Assembly (NCBI RefSeq): GCF_004353915.1
Contig: NZ_SMRP01000001.1
Coordinates: 857,472-921,471, forward strand
Origin: Paraburkholderia silviterrae
GTDB lineage: Bacteria > Pseudomonadota > Gammaproteobacteria > Burkholderiales > Burkholderiaceae
Length of the DNA: 64,000 nt
Reading direction: 5' to 3'
The position numbers and the translations under genes were made by a program. This document shows positions 18,436-27,783 of the stretch, in pieces. Below the pieces are notes generated by a model, which was not told the origin of the DNA, made no database searches, and saw only the letters and a program-made list of their open reading frames with translations. How positions within the stretch are numbered: the stretch's first letter is position 1; each line of letters starts with the position of its first letter.

Positions 18436-18915
18436 ATGACCGCCAAGGAACACAACAAAGCAGCCGCACCGGGGTGTGTGCTGCCACCGCCGGCCACTGA
18501 TCATGCAAATCTTGTTGACAGTGCATGCGCGCCCCCCGTCTACGGTGCGCGCATCTGGCTCACGCGCGCCCGTTTCCCCTACGACCATTGGCTGCCCCCC
18601 GGCGAAATGCTGCGGGTCTACCGCGGCGAACGTCTCTGGCTCAGCGCGGACGGCGGCAACGCCGCAGCGCGCGTGATGCTCACGAGCGCATGGCGGCCGC
18701 CCGCTGCGCCGGCCGGCTGGCGTAGCTCACGGTGCGTCTCGCGCGCTAGCGGCTGCGGCCGGTCAGCCATCGAGGGCGGTGCCGCAGCGCAAGCAAGCGG
18801 CGCCTCACGCCCTGCCCTCATGCGAAAAGGCCAGACGCGCCGCCCATGCGGCGCGTCTGGCCTTCGCGAAGCAAAGCGCGCTCGCGTCAGAACTTGTGCC
18901 GCAGGCCGAGGTTGA
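18436..18915 (+). CDS. DUF2917-like protein, C-terminal end uncertain
   Basis: 159 aa as read. Residues 38-84 (ARIWLTRARFPYDHWLPPGE, then RGERLWLSADG) match the DUF2917 pattern of a short beta-rich domain common in Burkholderiales. AAGGGG five bases before ATG 18436 supports the start. After about residue 95 the sequence becomes Arg/Ser-rich and reads through the porin terminator, overlapping the porin 3' end by 29 bp, so the true end may have been lost by a frameshift or the gene may be decaying. The function of DUF2917 is unknown. Confidence 0.5.
   Translation: MTAKEHNKAAAPGCVLPPPATDHANLVDSACAPPVYGARIWLTRARFPYDHWLPPGEMLRVYRGERLWLSADGGNAAARVMLTSAWRPPAAPAGWRSSRCVSRASGCGRSAIEGGAAAQASGASRPALMRKGQTRRPCGASGLREAKRARVRTCAAGRG
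18825..18864 (-). terminator. Porin terminator, long perfect hairpin
   Basis: A perfect 17-bp stem at 18827-18843 / 18848-18864 with a CCAT loop; on the minus strand it ends in TTTT. It lies 22 bp after the porin stop. Confidence 0.9.
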
Positions 18916-20050
18916 ACATGGTCTGCGTGGACGTTCCGTTATAGCCGTATGAGCCGATCGACGCTTCGGCCGGCATCGAGCCGCCCAGGCCGTCACCCTG
19001 ATCGCCGCTCGCGTGCTGCCAGCCCGCGGTCATGTAGACGTCGGTGCGCTTCGAGAGGCTGTAGTCCGCACCGATCGACACCTGATGGTAATTCGCGCTC
19101 GTGTCGCCGTTGGCATGCGTGTAGGTATAGCCAAGGCCGAGCAGGAGCACCGGGCTCAGCTGGTAGTTCAGGTAGCCCTGGCCCGTGTTGTACTTCTCGG
19201 TGCTGCGGAACACCGAGCTCGCGTCCGGCGCGTATTGCGAGTTGCTGTAGCCGAGGCCGAACGTGAACAGGCCCAGCGAGTATTGCGCCGCTGCCCGTGC
19301 GATGGAAAGTGAGTGAGCGCTCGCATAGCCGCTGTTGATGGGGCCGTCGAAGGTGCCGTCCGAGGTGCTGCTCCAGCCGGTCGAGCGAATGCCGAGGCCG
19401 GCCTGGCTGTTGGCCGCATAGAAGTAGCCGCCCGCCAGCGCGATGGGTCCGTTGTTATAGGCTACGGCCGCCGAGTACGACTGTTCGGAACCCGTGGAGC
19501 CCGCGATGCCGCCAAACGAATACATGGCGGCGGCTTGCAGGCCGTTCCAGACCGGCGTCGTGTACTTGACGGCGTTGTTGACGCGGAAGCTGTTGTCGTA
19601 GTTGTCGACGTCGCCGGGCGTCGCGAAGACCGAGCCGAAGTAGTTGTCCTCGGTGATGCCCTGCACGAGGTCGATCAGCGGGTCATATTGGCGCCCGAGC
19701 GTGAGCGAACCGTACTGCGCCGCGGTCAGGCCCACATAGGCCTGGCGGCCGAACAACCGGCCGCCCTGGGCCAATTGGCCCGTCGACGGATTGAAGCCGT
19801 TTTCCAACTGGAAGATGGCCTTGAGGCCGCCGCCCAGATCTTCGGCGCCCTTCAAGCCCCAGCGCGAGCCCGAGAGATTGCCGAAGCTGCTGTTGCCGAG
19901 CGCCCAGAGATTTTTGGTGCCGTTTGCGTGATTGACGTAGGTGATGGAAGTGTCAATGGTGCCGTACAACGTGACACTGGTTTGTGCATGCGCCACGCCG
20001 GCAGCGCCGAGCGCGACGAACGAAAGCGAAGTCAGGACGAGTCTCTTCAC
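18887..20050 (-). CDS. Trimeric outer-membrane porin, Burkholderia type
   Basis: 387 aa. The signal peptide is residues 1-22 (cleavage after VAHA), followed by QTSVTLYGTIDTSITYV, the usual first strand of Burkholderia general porins. SRWGLKGAEDLGGGLKAIFQ then LENGF is the conserved second block, and the last residues GLRHKF end in Phe as needed for BAM-dependent insertion. It should form a 16-strand trimer for small hydrophilic solutes. The start codon is GTG at 20050 with GGGAG six bases before it. It ends at a strong terminator, so it is a single-gene unit. Confidence 0.95.
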   Translation of the reverse strand: MKRLVLTSLSFVALGAAGVAHAQTSVTLYGTIDTSITYVNHANGTKNLWALGNSSFGNLSGSRWGLKGAEDLGGGLKAIFQLENGFNPSTGQLAQGGRLFGRQAYVGLTAAQYGSLTLGRQYDPLIDLVQGITEDNYFGSVFATPGDVDNYDNSFRVNNAVKYTTPVWNGLQAAAMYSFGGIAGSTGSEQSYSAAVAYNNGPIALAGGYFYAANSQAGLGIRSTGWSSTSDGTFDGPINSGYASAHSLSIARAAAQYSLGLFTFGLGYSNSQYAPDASSVFRSTEKYNTGQGYLNYQLSPVLLLGLGYTYTHANGDTSANYHQVSIGADYSLSKRTDVYMTAGWQHASGDQGDGLGGSMPAEASIGSYGYNGTSTQTMFNLGLRHKF

Positions 20051-20658
20051 GTCTTTCTCCCGGCGCAGTCAAACTTCCGCAGTCAAACAGCACGTGATCG
20101 GATCAGACTACCTCCACCGACACGCGAAGTAAAAGAATTAAAAAGCGTGTCTCGAATTGGTAACAGCAGCTTCAGGAAGAGTCGCGCGCGGCCGTAAATC
20201 ATTGCCTCGCGCGGCGCACTCATGCCAGACCACGCGAGCGTTGCAGCGCGTCCAGCCATGTACGTAGCGCATGATTCATTAAGGCCCCCGAGGCATCCGC
20301 CTCAATTGATCAGACAAAAGACGGAGCAACGCGCGGTAAAATCCGGGTCTGCGCTTTTTTAGGCGCTCATCCGGTCCCGTTTGGTCCCGTTTGCGGTTTC
20401 GTCTGACGTTTCTTCCGAGGCTCGGTCAACCGCTCATCCCCTCCGCGCGTTTGCTGCTTTACCAGTTATTTACTAAGCGTTTACGGTTGGGTTCGCCGCT
20501 ACGGCCTGCCGTCCAGGCTCGCCGCTACGGCCCCTCGCACTGCGTGCCGCGAAAGCGCCCAGCAGCCGGACCAACGTAACGAACAACACACAATGCCGCC
20601 CCCGAGGACGCCGGCCACGGCGCCAGGGCGGCATCTGAGAATCGCCAGGCCAACCCAC
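20051..20658. promoter_or_regulatory. Long divergent intergenic region, porin / mprF
   Basis: 608 bp in which I find no convincing gene. Near the porin start there is a 14-bp-spaced direct repeat of GCAGTCAAAC (20065-20074 and 20079-20088) in the leader, and an AT-rich part at 20120-20180 that should hold the porin promoter. Towards mprF, GGTCCCGTTT is repeated twice near 20372-20394. Confidence 0.45.
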
Positions 20659-23271
20659 ATGCTTGACTCGCCCCCTTCGCGCATTGCGCGCGCCGCCGTC
20701 GTGGCGCTGCGCCGCCGCGCCCGCGTTCTGCGCCTGCAGCGCTTCGTGGCGCCGGCCCTGGCCATCGGCATCTGCGCGCTCCTGCTGCTGGTGTTTCAGC
20801 ATCTCTCGCGCTCCGTCGACTATCGCTCGGTGATCCGCCAGCTCTGGCACCTGAGCCCGACGCAATGGACGGGCGCGCTCGGCGCCACTGCCATCAGCTT
20901 CGTCGCACTCGTCGGGCGCGACGCCATCGGCCTGCGCTACCTCGGTGCGCGCGTCTCGCGCGGCGCGCTTTGGGTCGGCGCCATCGCCGGCTCGGCGCTC
21001 GGCAACGTCACGGGCTTCGGCGCGCTCACGGGTGGCGCCGTGCGCTGCCGTGTCTACGGCGGCGCGGGCGTCACGGCAGCGCAGATCGGCCGCATGACGG
21101 TGTTCACGAGCGCCACGCTCGCCATCGCCCTCGCACTCATGACCGCGCTCGGCATGGTGGGCGCCGCCGACACGCTAGCGGGACTGCTGCACCTCTCCCC
21201 CGTGGCGCTGCGCTGGATCGGCGGCGTCGTGCTCGCGCTCGGCGCCGCGCTCATCGCGGCCTGCCCCGCGCAGGCGCGCGAGATCGAGCCGTTCAAGCGC
21301 GCCTGGCTGCGCTTCGCGGTGCCGGCGCGGCGCGACCTCGTTGCGCAGTTGCTGCTCGCGGCGCTCGACGTGGCGGGCGCGGGCCTCGCGCTCTGGTCAG
21401 TGATGCCGCACGCGCATATCGGTTTCGCCGACTTCCTCACCGTCTACACCGCCGCCATGCTGCTCGGCCTGATCGGCCATACGCCGGGCGGCATCGGCGT
21501 GTTCGAAGCGGCGATGGTGTTCGCGCTCGGCGCAAGCGTGCCGGCTCCCAAGGTGTTCGCCGCGCTGCTCGCCTATCGCGCGATCTACTTCGGCGCGCCG
21601 CTCGCGCTGTCGGCCGCGCTGCTCGCCGTATTCGAAGGCAGCGCGCTCAAGAATCCGCTCAACACGAACCTCGCGCGGCGCGGCGCGCTGGGCGTCTCGC
21701 AACTCGCCCCGCTGTTTCTCGCCATCGTCACCTTCGTGACCGGCAGCATGCTCGTGATCTCGGGCGCCACGCCCGCGTTCACCCAACGCATCGAACTGCT
21801 GCAAAACTTCATCCCGCTCTGGGTGCTCGAAAGCTCGCAGTTGCTCGGCAGCCTGTTCGGCGTATTGCTGCTGTTCGTCGCGCGCGGCCTGTTGCGCCGG
21901 CTCGACGCCGCATGGTGGCTAGCCCTCGTACTCGCGGTGGCCAACCTCGCGCTCTCGCTCACCAAGGGTCTCGCCTTCGTCGAAGCGGGTGTGCTGTGCG
22001 TGTTGATCGCGCTCCTCGTCGTCACGCGCCGCCGCTTCAACCGGCATTCGTCGCTGTTCGCCGAGCCCTTCACGCCGGCCTGGCTCGCCTCGGTGGGCTG
22101 CGTGATCGCACTCGCCGTGTGGGTGCTGTTCTTCGCCTTCCGCGACGTCGAGTACACCCAGCATCTGTGGTGGCAGTTCGCCTTCGACGAACGCGCGCCG
22201 CGCGCGCTGCGCGCGACGCTCGGTGCAGGGGTGTTCGCGGCGGCGCTCGCCTCGTGGCAACTGCTGCGTCCGGCGGCGGGCCGTTTCGTGATCCCCGCGA
22301 GCGAGGATCTGGCCGAAGCCGCGCGGATCGTGCGCGCGCAGGAGCGCAGCGACGCGGGCCTCGCGCTCATGGGCGACAAGAGCTTCCTGTTCTCTTCGTC
22401 GCGCAACGCATTCCTCATGTACGCGAAGCACGGACGCACGTGGGCCGCGCTGCACGATCCGGTGGGCCCGCGCGACGAATGGCCCGCGCTGATCCGCCAG
22501 TTCGTCTCGCTCGCGCACGCGCACAGCGGCCGTGCCGCGTTCTATCAGGTGCGCGCCGACGCCCTGCCGCTCTATCTCGACGCCGGCCTCACACTGATGA
22601 AGCTCGGCGAGGAAGCGCGCGTGATGCTGCAGGAGTTCGATCTCAAGGGCCCGCAGCGCGCGCATCTGCGCTATGCGCTCAAGCGCGGCGAACGCGATGG
22701 CTTCACCTTCGAGCACCTCGACCCGGCGCAGATGACCGACAGCCTGCCGGTGCTGCGCGCGATCTCCGACGCCTGGCTCGAAGAGCGCGACGTGCGCGAG
22801 AAGAGCTTCTCGGTGGCCGCCTTCGACGACGACTATCTCGCCGCGCAGAACGTGCTGCTCGTGCGCCAGAACGGCGCGCCGCTCGCCTTCGTCACCTTCA
22901 TGACGACCGACCTCAACACCGACGCGACGGTCGGCGTCATGCGCCATCTGCCGGGCGCCTCGCCTTATGCGATGGAGTATCTGTTCACGCAGCTCGCGCT
23001 GCATCTGAAGGCCGCCGGCTATCAATCGCTCTCGCTCGGCATGGCGCCGCTGGCCGGCATGGGCCCGACGCCGCTGGCTTCGTCGTGGCACCGCCTCGCC
23101 GGGCTGATCTGGCGTTTCGGCGGCAAGTTCTACAACTTCCGGGGGCTGCGCGGCTTCAAGAACAAGTTCGCGCCGCGCTGGGAACCGCGTTATCTGGCCG
23201 CCTCGGGCTCGATCAGCGTATTCATCACCCTCGCGGATCTTTCGTTGCTGGCAGGAGGCTGGCGCTCATGA
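20659..23271 (+). CDS. mprF: MprF/LpiA: phosphatidylglycerol aminoacyltransferase and flippase
   Basis: 870 aa, normal for full-length MprF. The N-terminal half has about 12-14 membrane helices (flippase part, with NVTGFGALTGGAVRCRVYGG and GHTPGGIGVFEAAMVFALGA), and the cytoplasmic C-terminal third is the DUF2156 synthase domain (MGDKSFLFSSSRNAFLMYAK; LGMAPLAGMG). The enzyme moves an amino acid, usually Lys or Ala, from charged tRNA onto phosphatidylglycerol, lowering membrane charge and protecting against cationic peptides and acid. ATG 20659 fits the family N-terminus. It overlaps acvB by ATGA, as in the lpiA-acvB operons of rhizobia and Agrobacterium. Confidence 0.93.
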   Translation: MLDSPPSRIARAAVVALRRRARVLRLQRFVAPALAIGICALLLLVFQHLSRSVDYRSVIRQLWHLSPTQWTGALGATAISFVALVGRDAIGLRYLGARVSRGALWVGAIAGSALGNVTGFGALTGGAVRCRVYGGAGVTAAQIGRMTVFTSATLAIALALMTALGMVGAADTLAGLLHLSPVALRWIGGVVLALGAALIAACPAQAREIEPFKRAWLRFAVPARRDLVAQLLLAALDVAGAGLALWSVMPHAHIGFADFLTVYTAAMLLGLIGHTPGGIGVFEAAMVFALGASVPAPKVFAALLAYRAIYFGAPLALSAALLAVFEGSALKNPLNTNLARRGALGVSQLAPLFLAIVTFVTGSMLVISGATPAFTQRIELLQNFIPLWVLESSQLLGSLFGVLLLFVARGLLRRLDAAWWLALVLAVANLALSLTKGLAFVEAGVLCVLIALLVVTRRRFNRHSSLFAEPFTPAWLASVGCVIALAVWVLFFAFRDVEYTQHLWWQFAFDERAPRALRATLGAGVFAAALASWQLLRPAAGRFVIPASEDLAEAARIVRAQERSDAGLALMGDKSFLFSSSRNAFLMYAKHGRTWAALHDPVGPRDEWPALIRQFVSLAHAHSGRAAFYQVRADALPLYLDAGLTLMKLGEEARVMLQEFDLKGPQRAHLRYALKRGERDGFTFEHLDPAQMTDSLPVLRAISDAWLEERDVREKSFSVAAFDDDYLAAQNVLLVRQNGAPLAFVTFMTTDLNTDATVGVMRHLPGASPYAMEYLFTQLALHLKAAGYQSLSLGMAPLAGMGPTPLASSWHRLAGLIWRFGGKFYNFRGLRGFKNKFAPRWEPRYLAASGSISVFITLADLSLLAGGWRS

Positions 23272-24671
23272 TTCTTCGTATTCTCTCGCTGCCGCGCCGT
23301 GCAGGCGCCGCGGCGGGCGGCGCCTTGCTCGCGCTTTGCGCGGCTCAGGCCCATGCGACGCTGCCGCCCGCGCACACTGCGGTCTCGCACGTCTCGGGCG
23401 GCCGCTATGGCGAGGTCGCCGTGACGAAACCCATCGGCGCGATGCGCGGCTTTACCGTGTTGTTCTCCGCGGGCGAGCACTGGAGCGACGCCGACCAGAC
23501 CCGCGCCGACGCCCTCGCGCAACACGGCGCCATGGTCGTGGGTGTCGACACGGAACGCTACGCGACCAACCTCGCGGCAGTGAAGAACGAGACCTGCCAC
23601 AAGCTCTACGGCGACGCCGAAGCGCTCAGCCATCAGCTCGAACGCCAGGAAGCGTCGCACCAGTATTTCGCGCCGATCGCGATCGGCAGCGGCGAAGGCG
23701 CGCTCATCGCGCAGCGCATGCTCTCGCAGGCGCCCGCGAACACGATGGCCGGTGCGGTGTCGCTCGATCCCGCCGCCAGGCTCGATGCGCGCTTCGCCCC
23801 CTGCCCCGCCGATCCGACGCTTTCGCGCGGCAAGGGCTTGCCCGGCTTCTTCGAGCAAGGCGTGACGACCGTTGCCGATGCAACCAAACCGGCAGTGGCC
23901 GGGTCCGGTGCAACAGGTGCAACAGGAGCGGCCGGCGCGACACCGCGAGCGTTTGCCGCAAACCTCGCCGACGCCGACAAGCTCGTCGCGCTGACCGCGC
24001 CGCATCTGCGCGTGCAGGCGGAGAACGAGGAAGACGTGTCGGACCTGCCGCTCGTCGAGCTGCCCGCCGCGCAGCCGACCGACATGCTCGCCGTCGTGAT
24101 TTCCGGCGACGGCGGCTGGCGCGACCTCGACAAGACGATCGCCGAGGCCCTCCAAAAGCAGGGCATTTCGGTGATCGGCTGGGATGCGCTGCGCTACTTC
24201 TGGAGCGAGAAGACGCCCGCGCAGACGAGCCACGATCTCGCGCGCGTGCTCAAGACCTATGGCGCGCGCTGGCACGCGAAGCACATCGCGCTCGTGGGCT
24301 ACTCGTTCGGCGCGGACGTGATGCCGTTCGCCTACAACCGTCTGCCCGATGCGCTGCGCGAGAAGGTGTCGTACATGTCGCTGCTCGGCTTCGCGCCCGA
24401 CGCCGATTTCCAGGTCCGCGTGACGGGCTGGCTCGGCATGCCCGCGAGCGAGAAAGCGTTGCAGGTGCGTCCGGAGCTCGCGAAGGTGCCGCCTGCGATC
24501 GTGCAATGCGTCTATGGCGCCGATGAGAAAGACACGCTGTGCCCGGCGCTGGCGAACACCGGCATCGAGCTCGTGAAGACGAACGGCAGCCATCACTTTG
24601 ACGGCGACTACGGCGCGCTCGCGGCGAAGATCATTGCCGGGTGGAAGAAGGAGATTGCGGCGCGGGGGTGA
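23268..24671 (+). CDS. acvB: AcvB/VirJ-like periplasmic serine hydrolase
   Basis: 467 aa. A signal peptide (about 1-30, ending AAQAHA) is followed by two alpha/beta-hydrolase-like halves. The second half carries VVISGDGGWRDLDKTIAEAL and the nucleophile elbow VGYSFGAD, both typical of VirJ. A Gly/Ala/Thr-rich linker with GATGATGAAGAT separates the halves. AGGAGG lies ten bases before ATG 23268, which overlaps the mprF stop by four bases. In Agrobacterium, AcvB hydrolyses lysyl-phosphatidylglycerol made by its partner LpiA, so the pair probably sets the level of aminoacylated lipid. Confidence 0.88.
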   Translation: MILRILSLPRRAGAAAGGALLALCAAQAHATLPPAHTAVSHVSGGRYGEVAVTKPIGAMRGFTVLFSAGEHWSDADQTRADALAQHGAMVVGVDTERYATNLAAVKNETCHKLYGDAEALSHQLERQEASHQYFAPIAIGSGEGALIAQRMLSQAPANTMAGAVSLDPAARLDARFAPCPADPTLSRGKGLPGFFEQGVTTVADATKPAVAGSGATGATGAAGATPRAFAANLADADKLVALTAPHLRVQAENEEDVSDLPLVELPAAQPTDMLAVVISGDGGWRDLDKTIAEALQKQGISVIGWDALRYFWSEKTPAQTSHDLARVLKTYGARWHAKHIALVGYSFGADVMPFAYNRLPDALREKVSYMSLLGFAPDADFQVRVTGWLGMPASEKALQVRPELAKVPPAIVQCVYGADEKDTLCPALANTGIELVKTNGSHHFDGDYGALAAKIIAGWKKEIAARG

Positions 24672-24723
24672 GGCAGCAAGGTTTTGTTGGAGTCCCTTGA
24701 CTCCAGGCAGATTTTGGACCACT

Positions 24724-24757
24724 ATAACGCCACGCGTCATATGATGCGTGGCGTTAT
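24724..24757. promoter_or_regulatory. 34-bp inverted repeat, HigBA operator
   Basis: Two 17-bp arms (24724-24740 and 24741-24757) with a single mismatched pair and no spacer, ending eight bases before the higB ATG. HigA-type antitoxins repress their own operon by binding such a dyad. A TATGAT-like -10 sequence lies across the centre, so binding would block the promoter. Confidence 0.75.
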
Positions 24758-24765
24758 GCTTTGGC

Positions 24766-25050
24766 ATGGCGATCCAAAACTTCGAAGACCGGGAAACTGC
24801 GCTCATCTGGACAGGCGAGCGTTCGCGGCGTCTGCCTGCTGAAATGCAGCAGATCGCCAGGCGAAAGCTGCGCATGCTCCACGCCGCACATGAGCTGTCG
24901 GACTTGCGCATTCCGCCCGCGAATCGGCTTGAACTACTGAAAGGCGACCGTATCGGCCAATACAGCATCCGCATCAACGACCAATGGCGTATTTGCTTTC
25001 GTTGGCGAAACGCAAACGCATACGACGTCGAAATCGTCGACTATCACTGA
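24766..25050 (+). CDS. higB: HigB-family toxin (RelE/ParE superfamily mRNA interferase)
   Basis: 94 aa, the usual size. LRIPPANRLELLKGDRIGQY followed by SIRINDQWRICFRW is the HigB signature. The protein should cut mRNA on the ribosome when free of its antitoxin. The toxin gene precedes the antitoxin gene, the order typical of higBA and the reverse of most toxin-antitoxin operons. The ATG at 24766 starts the conserved MAIQNFEDRET N-terminus; a start 18 bases upstream would fall in the operator. higA follows after 10 bp. Confidence 0.92.
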   Translation: MAIQNFEDRETALIWTGERSRRLPAEMQQIARRKLRMLHAAHELSDLRIPPANRLELLKGDRIGQYSIRINDQWRICFRWRNANAYDVEIVDYH

Positions 25051-25060
25051 GGCGCAGACT

Positions 25061-25345
25061 ATGAAAAAACTCGCGAACGTTCATCCGGGAGTGGTTCTCC
25101 AGGAAGAATTCCTCACGCCGATGGAAATGAGCCAGAACGCGCTCGCGCGCGCCATGAACGTGCCGCCGCGCCGCATCAACGAGATCGTGCACGGCGAGCG
25201 CAGCGTCACCGCCGACACGGCGCTGCGCCTCTCCTTCGTGTTCGGCACCACGCCGCAATTCTGGATGAGCTTGCAGGCAGACTACGACCTCGAAGAAGCC
25301 GCGAAGCACGTCAACCTGACCGATCTGCGCCGTCTGGCCGCCTGA
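25061..25345 (+). CDS. higA: HigA-family antitoxin
   Basis: 94 aa. VHPGVVLQEEFLTPMEMSQN opens the typical HigA/VapI helix-turn-helix, with ALARAMNVPPRRINEIVHGE as the recognition part and TPQFWMSLQADYDLE at the end. It neutralises HigB and represses the operon through the dyad at 24724-24757. GAGG precedes ATG 25061. Confidence 0.94.
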   Translation: MKKLANVHPGVVLQEEFLTPMEMSQNALARAMNVPPRRINEIVHGERSVTADTALRLSFVFGTTPQFWMSLQADYDLEEAAKHVNLTDLRRLAA

Positions 25346-25376
25346 GCACCGCGCCTGCGGTGCCACCCTTACAGGC

Positions 25377-25402
25377 AAAAAAACGCCGGCTAAAGGCCGG
25401 CG
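25377..25402 (-). terminator. Rho-independent terminator of ahpF
   Basis: On the minus strand, a 7-bp stem CGCCGGC / GCCGGCG with a five-base loop followed by seven T. It lies between convergent higA and ahpF; the stem can also act on the plus strand, but without a T run. Confidence 0.88.
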
Positions 25403-25439
25403 CATTCAAAGAGAGACAAACTTGTCTGGCCTTCGGGGC

Positions 25440-27041
25440 TCAAGCCTCCACGGCCGCAGCTCTCGCGTCTTCTTCCTGCTCCACCGACGAGCGGATCAGG
25501 TAGTCGAACGCGCCAAGCGAAGCTTTCGCGCCTTCACCCACGGCAATCACGATCTGCTTGAACGGCACGGTCGTCACGTCGCCCGCGGCGAACACGCCCG
25601 GCACCGAGGTCTGGCCCTTCGCGTCCACCTCGATCTCACCGTGCTTCGAGAGCGCCACCGTGCCCTTGAGGAATTCCGTATTCGGCACGAGACCGATCTG
25701 CACGAACACGCCTTCGAGCTCGACGTGATGCTTCTCGCCCGAGGTGCGCTCGAGATACGCGAGACCCGTGACCTTCTGGCCGTCGCCGGAAATTGCCGTC
25801 GTTTGCGCGTTCACGTGCACCGTGACGTTCGGCAGGCTGCGCAGCTTGCGCTGGAGCACTTCGTCCGCACGCAGTTGCGCGCCGAATTCGAGCAGCGTCA
25901 CGTGGCTCACGATGCCCGCGAGGTCAATGGCCGCTTCCACGCCCGAGTTGCCCCCGCCGATCACGGCGACGCGCTTGCCCTTGAAGAGCGGGCCATCGCA
26001 GTGCGGGCAGTACGCCACGCCCTTGTTGCGGTATTCCTGCTCGCCCGGCACGTCCACGGTACGCCAGCGCGCGCCCGTGGCCAGCACCACGCTCTTCGCG
26101 CGCAGCGTCGCGCCGCTTTGCGTGCGCACTTCGAAGCCATTGCCCACTGCGGTGAGCGCTTCGGCGCGCTGCAGATTCATGATGTCGACGTCATAGGCGC
26201 GCACGTGCTGCTCGAGCGCCGTCGCGAACTTCGGCCCTTCCGTTTCCTTCACCGAGACGAAGTTCTCGATGGACATCGTGTCGAGCACCTGGCCACCGAA
26301 GCGTTCGGCGAGCACGCCGGTGCGGATGCCCTTGCGCGCTGCGTAGATCGCGGCCGCGGCGCCAGCGGGGCCGCCGCCGACGATGAGCATGTCGAAAACG
26401 TCCTTCTGGTTCAGCTTTTCGGCGGCACGCGCCGAAGCGCCGGTATCGAGCTTCGCGAGAATCTCCTCGACGCCCATGCGGCCCTGGCCGAACACTTCGC
26501 CGTTCAGGAAGATCGTCGGCACAGCCATGATCTGGCGCTTCTCGACTTCGTCCTGGAACAGCGCACCGTCGATCGTGACGATCTGCACGTTCGGGTTGAG
26601 CGCGGCCATCGCGTTGATCGACTGCACGACTTCCGGGCAGTTCTGGCACGACAGCGACATATAGACTTCGAATGCGAACGTGCCGTCGAGCGCCTTCACC
26701 TGTTCGATCACTTCGTTCTCGAGCTTGACCGGGTGGCCGCCCACCTGCAGTAGCGCGAGCACGAGCGACGTAAATTCATGGCCCATCGGAATGCCAGCGA
26801 ACGTCACCTTGACGTCGGAGTTCGCGCGCCTGATCTCAAACGAAGGGGCACGCGCGTCGCCAGCTTCGGCGCCACGGCGTTCCTCGAGCGTGATGCGATC
26901 CGAGAGCGATGCGATGTCCTGCAGCAATTGCTGCAGTTCTTGCGACTTCTCGCCGTCGCCCAGGTACGCAACGATCTCAATCGACTGCGTGACTTTTTCG
27001 AGGTAGCTTTTTAGTTGGGTCTTGAGATTTGCGTCGAGCAT
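25440..27041 (-). CDS. ahpF: Alkyl hydroperoxide reductase subunit F
   Basis: 533 aa, normal for AhpF. The N-terminal double-thioredoxin domain has its redox pair in [10 protein letters not shown] (C132, C135), the FAD site is [20 protein letters not shown], the thioredoxin-reductase-like redox pair is YCPHCDG (C345, C348), and the NAD site is [19 protein letters not shown]. It passes electrons from NADH to AhpC, which reduces peroxides in the cytoplasm. It lies 178 bp downstream of ahpC, with hairpins in the gap that may lower its expression relative to ahpC. Confidence 0.97.
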   Translation of the reverse strand: MLDANLKTQLKSYLEKVTQSIEIVAYLGDGEKSQELQQLLQDIASLSDRITLEERRGAEAGDARAPSFEIRRANSDVKVTFAGIPMGHEFTSLVLALLQVGGHPVKLENEVIEQVKALDGTFAFEVYMSLSCQNCPEVVQSINAMAALNPNVQIVTIDGALFQDEVEKRQIMAVPTIFLNGEVFGQGRMGVEEILAKLDTGASARAAEKLNQKDVFDMLIVGGGPAGAAAAIYAARKGIRTGVLAERFGGQVLDTMSIENFVSVKETEGPKFATALEQHVRAYDVDIMNLQRAEALTAVGNGFEVRTQSGATLRAKSVVLATGARWRTVDVPGEQEYRNKGVAYCPHCDGPLFKGKRVAVIGGGNSGVEAAIDLAGIVSHVTLLEFGAQLRADEVLQRKLRSLPNVTVHVNAQTTAISGDGQKVTGLAYLERTSGEKHHVELEGVFVQIGLVPNTEFLKGTVALSKHGEIEVDAKGQTSVPGVFAAGDVTTVPFKQIVIAVGEGAKASLGAFDYLIRSSVEQEEDARAAAVEA

Positions 27042-27109
27042 GGCGTGTTCCGGCTAGAGAAGAAGCGTGGGAATGCTAAGTAATTTTTGCTGTTGCGAAA
27101 GCCTTTTGG

Positions 27110-27156
27110 GCCTTGCAGCAAGGCGCCGGGCCGCAACCCGCTAGAGTGCGGCCCGG
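27110..27156 (-). other. Two tandem stem-loops in the ahpC-ahpF gap
   Basis: A 10-bp perfect stem CCGGGCCGCA / TGCGGCCCGG (27126-27135 / 27147-27156) and a second hairpin around GCCTTG-CAG-CAAGGC (27110-27124). No T run follows on the minus strand, so this looks like a partial terminator or a stability element, not a full stop. Confidence 0.55.
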
Positions 27157-27219
27157 AGAACTGCTCAGTGTGATATCAGCGTCATGCGTTTCAGGCGAAA
27201 CGCATTGAATGAGCGACGC

Positions 27220-27783
27220 TTAGATCTTGCCGACGAGGTCGAGCGACGGCTTGAGCGTTTCAGCGCCCGGCGTCCACTTGGCGGGGCACACTTCGCCCGG
27301 GTGAGCAGCAACGTATTGAGCAGCCTGAACCTTGCGCAGCAGTTCCTTGGCGTCACGGCCGATGCCGTTGTCGTGGATTTCGCACAGCTTGATCTCGCCT
27401 TGCGGGTTGATCACGAACGTGCCGCGCAGCGCCAGGCCTTCTTCTTCGATCATCACGTCGAAGTTGCGCGTGATCGCGCCGGTCGGGTCGCCAACGAGCG
27501 GGTATTGGATCTTGGCGATCGTATCCGACGTGTCGTGCCATGCCTTGTGCGTGAAGTGCGTGTCGGTCGACACGCCGTAGACTTCAACGCCCAGCTTCTG
27601 GAATTCTGCGTACTGGTCGGCCAGGTCGCCGAGTTCAGTCGGGCACACGAAAGTGAAGTCGGCCGGGTAGAACACGACAACAGACCACTTGCCGAGGAAG
27701 TTCTCTTCAGAGACCGGAACGAACTTGCCATTGTGGAATGCGGTGGCCTTGAACGGCTTGACTTGCGTGTTGATGAGAGACAT
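27220..27783 (-). CDS. ahpC: Peroxiredoxin AhpC, alkyl hydroperoxide reductase subunit C
   Basis: 187 aa, same size as the E. coli protein. The peroxidatic Cys is C47 in [13 protein letters not shown] and the resolving Cys C166 in GEVCPAKW; the YF-type C-terminus is replaced by SLDLVGKI. It is a typical 2-Cys peroxiredoxin, reduced by AhpF, that removes hydrogen and organic peroxides. GAGGAAA lies before ATG 27783. A possible OxyR site is 92-118 bp upstream. Confidence 0.98.
   Translation of the reverse strand: MSLINTQVKPFKATAFHNGKFVPVSEENFLGKWSVVVFYPADFTFVCPTELGDLADQYAEFQKLGVEVYGVSTDTHFTHKAWHDTSDTIAKIQYPLVGDPTGAITRNFDVMIEEEGLALRGTFVINPQGEIKLCEIHDNGIGRDAKELLRKVQAAQYVAAHPGEVCPAKWTPGAETLKPSLDLVGKI

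Noticed and set aside
20865..24671. A 1268-codon plus-strand open frame
   Set aside because: Its first part is an Arg/Ala-rich alternative frame of mprF; only its last 467 codons, from ATG 23268, are the real acvB gene.
24697..24728. TTGACT and TATAAC as the higBA promoter
   Set aside because: The spacing is 20 bases, too long for a standard promoter, so no promoter position is claimed.
25422..26753. A 443-codon plus-strand open frame
   Set aside because: Antisense to ahpF, a certain gene.
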